Shown here one piece after another: positions 18,308 through 23,015 of a stretch of DNA of 23,015 nucleotides. The translations under genes and the position numbers were made by a program. How positions within the stretch are numbered: position 1 is the stretch's first letter; the number at the start of each line of letters is the position of its first letter. The stretch comes from Chrysochromulina tobinii (Eukaryota > Haptophyta > Prymnesiales > Chrysochromulinaceae), in assembly GCA_001275005.1 (NCBI GenBank), contig JWZX01003047.1, positions 1-23,015 on the forward strand. The letters are read 5' to 3'. The notes under the pieces are model-generated. The model saw nothing but the letters and a program-made list of their open reading frames with translations. It did not search any database and was not told where the DNA came from.

Positions 18308-18484
18308 TGGCCTCCCGAACCAACTTTGGCCTCCCTACGGGTAACCAAACGCGGACGCCTCGGCCGTGGACGTCAACGGGAAGGCAAGACAAGTCACGTC
18401 TGTCACTTCAAAGTCCGCACGCGCACGCCAGGCCATTCCGCCATCCCGCCCGAGATCGCGCTTGCGGACGCGTCTTGTGTAATA
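18308..18484. promoter_or_regulatory. 177-bp head-to-head intergenic region
   Basis: It lies between the giant gene's ATG (18307, leftward) and the small leader-peptide gene's ATG (18485, rightward). The rightward frame is open through it, but the hydrophobic leader begins only at the ATG at 18485. No TATA-like box was found. A shared promoter is inferred from spacing. Confidence 0.4.
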
Positions 18485-19003
18485 ATGCGACTCTTGCCGT
18501 GCTGTGCACTGACCACTTGCCTTCTGGCATATACAAGTCCTCCGGATTCGCCTCGGCTCCTCTTCCGACGCATCTCAGCACCGCAGGCGATTGAGTCTCC
18601 AACACTGGGGACGCTCTCGAACATTGTGCAACAGTTGGTTGTGCAGCAAGTGGCAAGCGAGGCGGACATCCAAAAGACGGTCACGGAAGCGCTGTCCAAA
18701 GCCTCTGCGAAGTATGAAACTGACGCTGCCATGCTCACTGCCACCGCGGCACCTAGACCGCTGCAAGAAGGGATCTGTCTTCCTGTGAAGCCCACCACGA
18801 TTACGGAAGCCAAACGGGCCTTCCGCAGGGCCTTCTCTGGCTCTACACTCCGAGCACCGACCGTGAAATTCGTCAATGTTATCTTGGATACGACGTGCAT
18901 TTGGAAGTATGAGTACAGCCGCGTGTGGGCGGTCGGATTCACGGCGCTGTGCGACTCATTCCTGGGCGCTGCCCTTCAAGGTCGGAGAACGTTGATGTTG
19001 TGA
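18485..19003 (+). CDS. small protein with N-terminal leader, tentative THF1/Psb29-like (possibly 5' exon only)
   Basis: The ATG at 18485 gives 172 residues. Residues 1-16 (MRLLPCCALTTCLLAY) form a hydrophobic leader as in secretory or secondary-plastid targeted proteins; a Ser/Pro/Arg stretch follows. Residues about 105-165 (TITEAKRAFRRAF, KYEYSRVWAVGFTALCDSFL) resemble the N-terminal THF1/Psb29 pattern of an ETK...F start, then about 30 residues, then YDPVFALG. THF1 acts in photosystem II biogenesis and thylakoid formation. The match is by eye and weak, and the protein is shorter than full-length THF1. The last codons (GRRTLML) follow AAG|GTCGGA, a possible donor, so the gene may have continued to the right, where duplicated DNA now begins at 19200. 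It may therefore be truncated. Confidence 0.5.
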   Translation: MRLLPCCALTTCLLAYTSPPDSPRLLFRRISAPQAIESPTLGTLSNIVQQLVVQQVASEADIQKTVTEALSKASAKYETDAAMLTATAAPRPLQEGICLPVKPTTITEAKRAFRRAFSGSTLRAPTVKFVNVILDTTCIWKYEYSRVWAVGFTALCDSFLGAALQGRRTLML

Positions 19004-19034
19004 ATTGTTGTGAAAATCCATGCGAGTTTGATTT

Positions 19035-21386
19035 CTATTCCTGAGGAGAACTCCTTAGCGGCTGCGTAAGCTGCCGTGAGATGTCGACTGGCGCGCCGTG
19101 CTGATTCTGGCGCCGCGCAGGCGCAACGGTCGAGGAGCCGTGGAAGGTGTCCACGTTGAAGAGGCTGTTCATCCAGCACACCGCCTGCCAAAAAAAAAAG
19201 TGCGGGGGCAGCGGCGCGGCGGGCGAGGCGAGCGCGCGGCTCGCGGCGGGGCACACTGTCTGGAGCGCCTCGGCAAGGTGTTCGCGGGTGATCTGCACGC
19301 GCGACGCGTCGAGCAGGTACTTATCCTCGGAAGAGAAGATCTCGGGGAAGGCGCCACGCAGCGCCCGCAGCGCCGCCTCGGCACACAAGGCCTTGAGGTC
19401 GGCGCCGCAAAAGCCGTGGGTGCGTCGGGCGAGCGCGTCGAGCTGCTCGGCAGGCAGGGGCGGCGTCCAGCGGCGCGTGTGGATCTCGAGGATCTCGCGC
19501 CGCGCCGCGCACGAGGGCAGCGAGAACTGGAGCTCACCTGTGGGGATGTGGGTGGGGCGTCGTGGTGAGCACGTGCATGCTGGGCGGGGGCGCACGAGGG
19601 CAGCGAGATTTGGAGCTCACGATCGAAGCGGCCGGGGCGGCGGAGCGCCGAGTCGAGCGCGTCGATTCGGTTGGTCGCTCCGATGAGAAGGACCTGGCCG
19701 CGCGAGTCGAGGCCGTCCATGAGGGCGAGGAGCGTCGAGACGATGGACGCGTGGATGTAGTCCTGCTTGGACGAGCGCACGGGCGCCAGACCGTCGAGCT
19801 CATCAAAGAAGATGATGGCCGGCTGCAGCCTCGTCGCCTCTTCGAATAGAAGGCGCAGCTGCTTCTCGGCCTCGCCGACCCACTTGGAGAGGACGTCGGC
19901 GCCCTTGCGCATGAAGAAGGCGACTGGCCGGCCGGCGGACGAGCACGTGCTCGCGAGAGCGCGCGCCACGAGCGTCTTGCCCGTACCAGGCGGGCCATGG
20001 AAGAGGACGCCGCGCGGTGGCGTCACGCCAAGCTGCTCGAAGATCTCAGGGTAGAGGAGCGGTATCAAGACCATCTCCTTGAGCGCTTCGACGTGCGCAC
20101 CCAGCCCGCCCACCTGGTCCCAGCCGACCGTGCCATCCACCTTCAACGGTTGAACATCGGCGAGCTTGGCGCCACCGGCGGCCGCGAACGCGTCCCCGAT
20201 CCCGCTACCGCTGCCGCCACCGCCGCGGGCCCCTGTCAGCTCATCGAGTGCCCCCTGCAGCACGGCTGCCGCGGGCGAGCGCGAAGCCTTGGCTGCGGGA
20301 CGCGCCGACGCGGCGGCGGGCGCGCCGCTGCTGCCGCCGCCGCCCCCGCCATGGTTGAGCGGGGCGACGTTGCCACGCAGCCGCTGCTCTGACTTCTTCT
20401 TGCGCCGTTCGAACTCCTCCTCAGACGACAACGTGTCGGACTCGCTGCCTGCGTGGCGCCGGCTGCTCCCACCTCGCCGCCGGCCGCCACCCCGCTCGCC
20501 GCCGCCGCCACCGTCGCGCCCGCCGCCCACGCCCACGCGCCCGCCGCCCACCCGAAAGGGACCCACGACGCTCGAGAGGAGCATCTCCTCGCCTGCATGC
20601 AAGGCAACCAGTCGCAATCAGTCGCAATCAGTCGCAATCTGTGCGAGGAGGACGGAGCAGCTCCTCGCCTGCACGTGAAGGGCCGCCGCGTGCCACCTCG
20701 CCGGGCTGGTAATGCTCGACGCTTTTGCGCTGCCGCTTGAGGCCGTCGTACTTGCTCGCCCTGCGCCACTCCTGGCCCTCGTCTTCAGGGCCGTACTCCT
20801 CGACGAACTCGGCGTCACCGTTGACCATTGCCCGGAAGCGGTCGTTGCCAAGCAACTTGACCACCTCGGCGCTCTGCCACGTCGTCGTCCCCGACCCGTC
20901 CACGTCGACTTCTACCTCGATCTGATCTCCCCTTTTCAGTCGATTGGACGCTGGCGACGGGTCGCGACGGATGTCGTGGAGGTTCGGCTCCTTGTAGGAC
21001 ACGGCCGACTTGCGCCGTGTCTGCCGACGACCATCATCCATCAGCGCAGCTGCGGGCGCAGCCTCGCAATCGCCACTGGCATCGCGCTCGCCATCATCGT
21101 CGTCCTCGTCGTCGTCCTCGACGTCCTCCTCCTCGTAGTCGTTATCCTCGTCGCCATCATCGTCGGCAATCTTCTTCTTCTTCTGAGCCTGCGGCCGCTG
21201 CGGCCGCTGCTGGCGCGCCTCACAGACGCCACGGTCCCGCCCAGGGTAGAGGAGCCACGTCTCGCGGCTTTGGCGCGAGCTGGTGCTTTGGCGCCTCGAC
21301 TCTGCAGGTGGATCGGCATCCTCATCGCCGCCGAGTGAGTGGCGCGCGCTGCGACGCATCGCTTCGCGCCAAATCTCAAAGATCAT
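19035..21386 (-). CDS. ATAD2-like AAA ATPase copy B, truncated and fused to 54 foreign codons
   Basis: Exons 21386-20669, 20592-19621 and 19537-19035, with the same introns as copy A. Sequence is as in copy A through the Tudor-like domain, Walker A, Walker B and AAA lid to PLPPH, encoded up to base 19200. Where copy A continues LTPLLGEALGTAL, copy B reads FFFWQAVCWMNSLFNVDTFH and on to a TAG at 19037-19035, 54 new codons without similarity that I recognise. Any second AAA domain and bromodomain are therefore missing. It may be a pseudogene or an ATPase-only variant. The promoter and both introns are intact, so it could still be transcribed. Confidence 0.72.
19190..19199. other. A10 tract at the duplication junction
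   Basis: Ten A residues lie directly before the repeat edge. On the gene strand this reads T10 GGCAG, which looks like a polypyrimidine tract plus 3' splice acceptor. Confidence 0.8.
19538..19620 (-). other. intron 2 of ATAD2-like gene, copy B
   Basis: Same 83-nt GT-AG intron as 380-462, with the same donor-side copy of the following exon start. Confidence 0.85.
20593..20668 (-). other. intron 1 of ATAD2-like gene, copy B (or 20593-20674)
   Basis: Same intron as 1435-1510, with the same donor ambiguity and the three ATTGCGACTG units at 20609-20638. Confidence 0.68.
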
Positions 21387-21508
21387 GCCACGCGAGTTCA
21401 CAGTGCTTCAGGAAGTCCGAGTTTTAAAAGATTTGCCTTACAGTTTCTCTTCTGAAGTCGCTGGGAAAGGCAAGCAGCCCCAGTCCGCGGACGGCTCGCC
21501 GTCGTCGC
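21387..21508. promoter_or_regulatory. 122-bp head-to-head region (candidate bidirectional promoter), copy B
   Basis: Same as 2229-2350, with TTTTAAAA at 21422-21429. Confidence 0.5.
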
Positions 21509-22456
21509 ATGCCACCGCGCTCGTCGGCGCGGCTCAGCAGCCGCCCCAGCACCCAAGCCTCGTCATCCAACCTTTTCGAATCCGATCCCTCTGCCATCGA
21601 TGTAGCGAAGTCGCCCGCTCAGCAGCCGCCCGTTCAGCAGCCGCCCGTTCAGCCGGAGGAGGAGGAAACGTGTGCCATCTGCCTCGACATCATCGAGAGC
21701 AGCCAAGGCGTGCCGCTTTCATGTGGCCACCGCTATCACGCAACGTGCCTCATCCCGTGGCTGCAAAAGGGCAACCGCTCGTGCCCCACTTGCCGCAACA
21801 AGCCACCTCGTGAGCGTCTCGGTGATGACGACTCGGAGGACGACGATGGCTACAGCCGAGGGTACGAGAGCGGCTACACCAACGATGAGGATGACGAGTC
21901 CGGAACAGCGCACCAGCAGCTGCATGATGAGTGGAATCAGACATGGGATGCATGGGTGGAGACACTTCGCGAGAGCGAGAGCCTCAAACGGAAGGCCGTC
22001 TCCAAGGCCAAGGCGCTGGTCGTTCGCAAGCGGGTCGACGCTGGTGAGCGTCGTGAGGCCCAGCGGCTTGTGCGCCAGCACCAGGGGTGGAAAAGCAAGC
22101 TACAGAAGCGAAAGAAGGACTACGACGAGAGTGAGAAGCAGCTGCGTATCGCCGAGCGCCAGGCGCGGCGTGACGAGCGCAAGGTCTGGGATGAGTACTA
22201 CGATGAACTCGCCAAGCTCACAGGCAAGCGCACCTCCAAGCTCGTGCAGGCGGTTGCCAACCTGTCGGGCTTCCAGCGCTCGGTCTTGACCACGCGCAAG
22301 GCGACCGACCAGGCGCAGCGCAAGGTACGTCGCGTCGAGTCAGAGCTCGCTCGCATGGTGGGCTGGTCGGGCCCCGCGCCGCCACCTGTCGTGCCCGATG
22401 AGCTTCGTAACTGCGTCGCGGCGCCCGACCTGCGCAACCCCGCCGATCTCTTGTGA
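21509..22456 (+). CDS. RING-H2 zinc-finger protein, predicted E3 ubiquitin ligase, copy B
   Basis: Complete second copy of the 315-residue RING-H2 gene, with the same translation as 2351-3298, all eight zinc ligands intact, and the same divergent promoter. Unlike its ATPase partner, this copy is not truncated, so the duplication leaves two full RING-H2 genes. Confidence 0.87.
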   Translation: MPPRSSARLSSRPSTQASSSNLFESDPSAIDVAKSPAQQPPVQQPPVQPEEEETCAICLDIIESSQGVPLSCGHRYHATCLIPWLQKGNRSCPTCRNKPPRERLGDDDSEDDDGYSRGYESGYTNDEDDESGTAHQQLHDEWNQTWDAWVETLRESESLKRKAVSKAKALVVRKRVDAGERREAQRLVRQHQGWKSKLQKRKKDYDESEKQLRIAERQARRDERKVWDEYYDELAKLTGKRTSKLVQAVANLSGFQRSVLTTRKATDQAQRKVRRVESELARMVGWSGPAPPPVVPDELRNCVAAPDLRNPADLL

Positions 22457-23015
22457 GTGCAACGACGGGCGCGGCGCGGCACCGACGTCGCTGCGGCTGC
22501 ATTAACGGCGGCTACGGGCGAGCGGAACCAGCGCCGTGCTGAGCGGAACCAGCGCCGTGCTGAGCGGAACCAGCGCCGTGCTGAGCGGAACCAGCGCCTG
22601 GTGCGGTGGGGCGAGGGACGTGACTGAACAGCGACCCCTCGTGAGGACACGGCACACGAAGCATAACGATAAACGACATGCCGCCATGCGGTGGATCCGC
22701 CCTCCGGCATCGCCGAGACCAGCGTTACGACACGACGCGCGCGGCGGCGGCGGCGGGGCACGCGGTGGGGACGGTGCGGGCATGTTTAAACATCATGTTC
22801 TAGGAGACAGTTCCTATAAGCCGTACAATGGTGCGCCAAAGAGTCGTGTGTACGCTGTGCGCCTGTGCCTCGCGCTCCGCGGCAGTCGCTTTGCGTAGCA
22901 CGAAAAGTCGTAGTCGACGCGTTGTTCGGCGTGAGCAAATCCCACAGCCGCCACTTCTATCACACTAAGTCTCTCACTTTTTCATCGATGCGCATACGGC
23001 GCGGTACACTCAGTC
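22457..23015. other. 3' flank of RING-H2 copy B, to window end
   Basis: Same as 3299-3857, including the 21-bp minisatellite at 22520-22600. No gene is seen. Whether the duplication continues into a second glycosidase-like gene cannot be told. Confidence 0.7.
22520..22600. repeat. 21-bp minisatellite, about 4 copies, copy B
   Basis: Same unit and the same copy number as at 3362-3442. Equal copy number in a fast-changing repeat suggests a very recent duplication or an assembly duplicate. Confidence 0.95.

Larger units (their letters stand above)
19200..23015 (+). repeat. segmental direct repeat, copy B (to window end)
   Basis: Second copy of the ATAD2-like/RING-H2 gene pair in the same orientation as copy A. 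Its left edge abuts ten A residues (19190-19199). Confidence 0.97.

Noticed and set aside
19190-23015. Copy B as a retrotransposed copy, because of the A10 tract at its edge
   Set aside because: It keeps both introns, the intergenic promoter and two divergent genes, so it cannot derive from one mRNA; it is a DNA-level duplication or an assembly duplicate.

Overview
The window looks like nuclear DNA of a GC-rich, unicellular, probably photosynthetic eukaryote. The evidence is two short (about 80 nt) spliceosomal introns, eukaryote-only protein architectures (ATAD2/Yta7-type AAA ATPase, RING-H2 finger, a secreted glycosidase-like protein with a PAN-like module, a giant EF-hand-like repeat protein) and a protein with a leader peptide that resembles the thylakoid-formation protein THF1/Psb29. 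A haptophyte or another alga with a secondary plastid fits best, but this is inference. I see no prokaryotic operon, CRISPR array, tRNA, rRNA or recognisable transposon.

Layout. Bases 1-2228 (-) hold the N-terminal two-thirds of an ATAD2-like AAA ATPase in three exons, running off the left edge. It is head-to-head with a RING-H2 gene at 2351-3298 (+). Then come three leftward genes: a large secreted glycoside-hydrolase-like protein (3903-7286), an unrecognised 392-aa protein (7799-8977), and one giant gene (9583-18307) encoding about 2,900 residues as seven tandem units of 335-438 residues with degenerate EF-hand-like motifs, interrupted by one +1 frameshift at a UCU-UGA-C site. A small rightward gene with a leader peptide (18485-19003) is head-to-head with the giant gene. 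From 19200 to the right edge the first 3.8 kb is repeated in the same orientation (bases 42-3857 = 19200-23015, offset 19158), giving a second RING-H2 gene and a second ATAD2-like gene that is cut at the repeat edge and fused in frame to 54 unrelated codons.

Most notable points: (1) the direct segmental duplication of a divergent chromatin-ATPase/E3-ligase-like gene pair, with no difference found between copies, and its chimeric left junction; (2) the giant repeat protein, whose inter-motif linkers shrink from 78 to 7 residues from N to C terminus; (3) a candidate antizyme-like +1 frameshift in it; (4) two ATPase introns whose 5' ends are near-copies of the exon sequence just after the intron, a footprint expected of intron birth by tandem duplication.

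The ATPase and RING proteins may share a promoter and could both act on chromatin or protein turnover, but no functional link between the other genes is visible. Family names are from motif recognition only; no database search was run.
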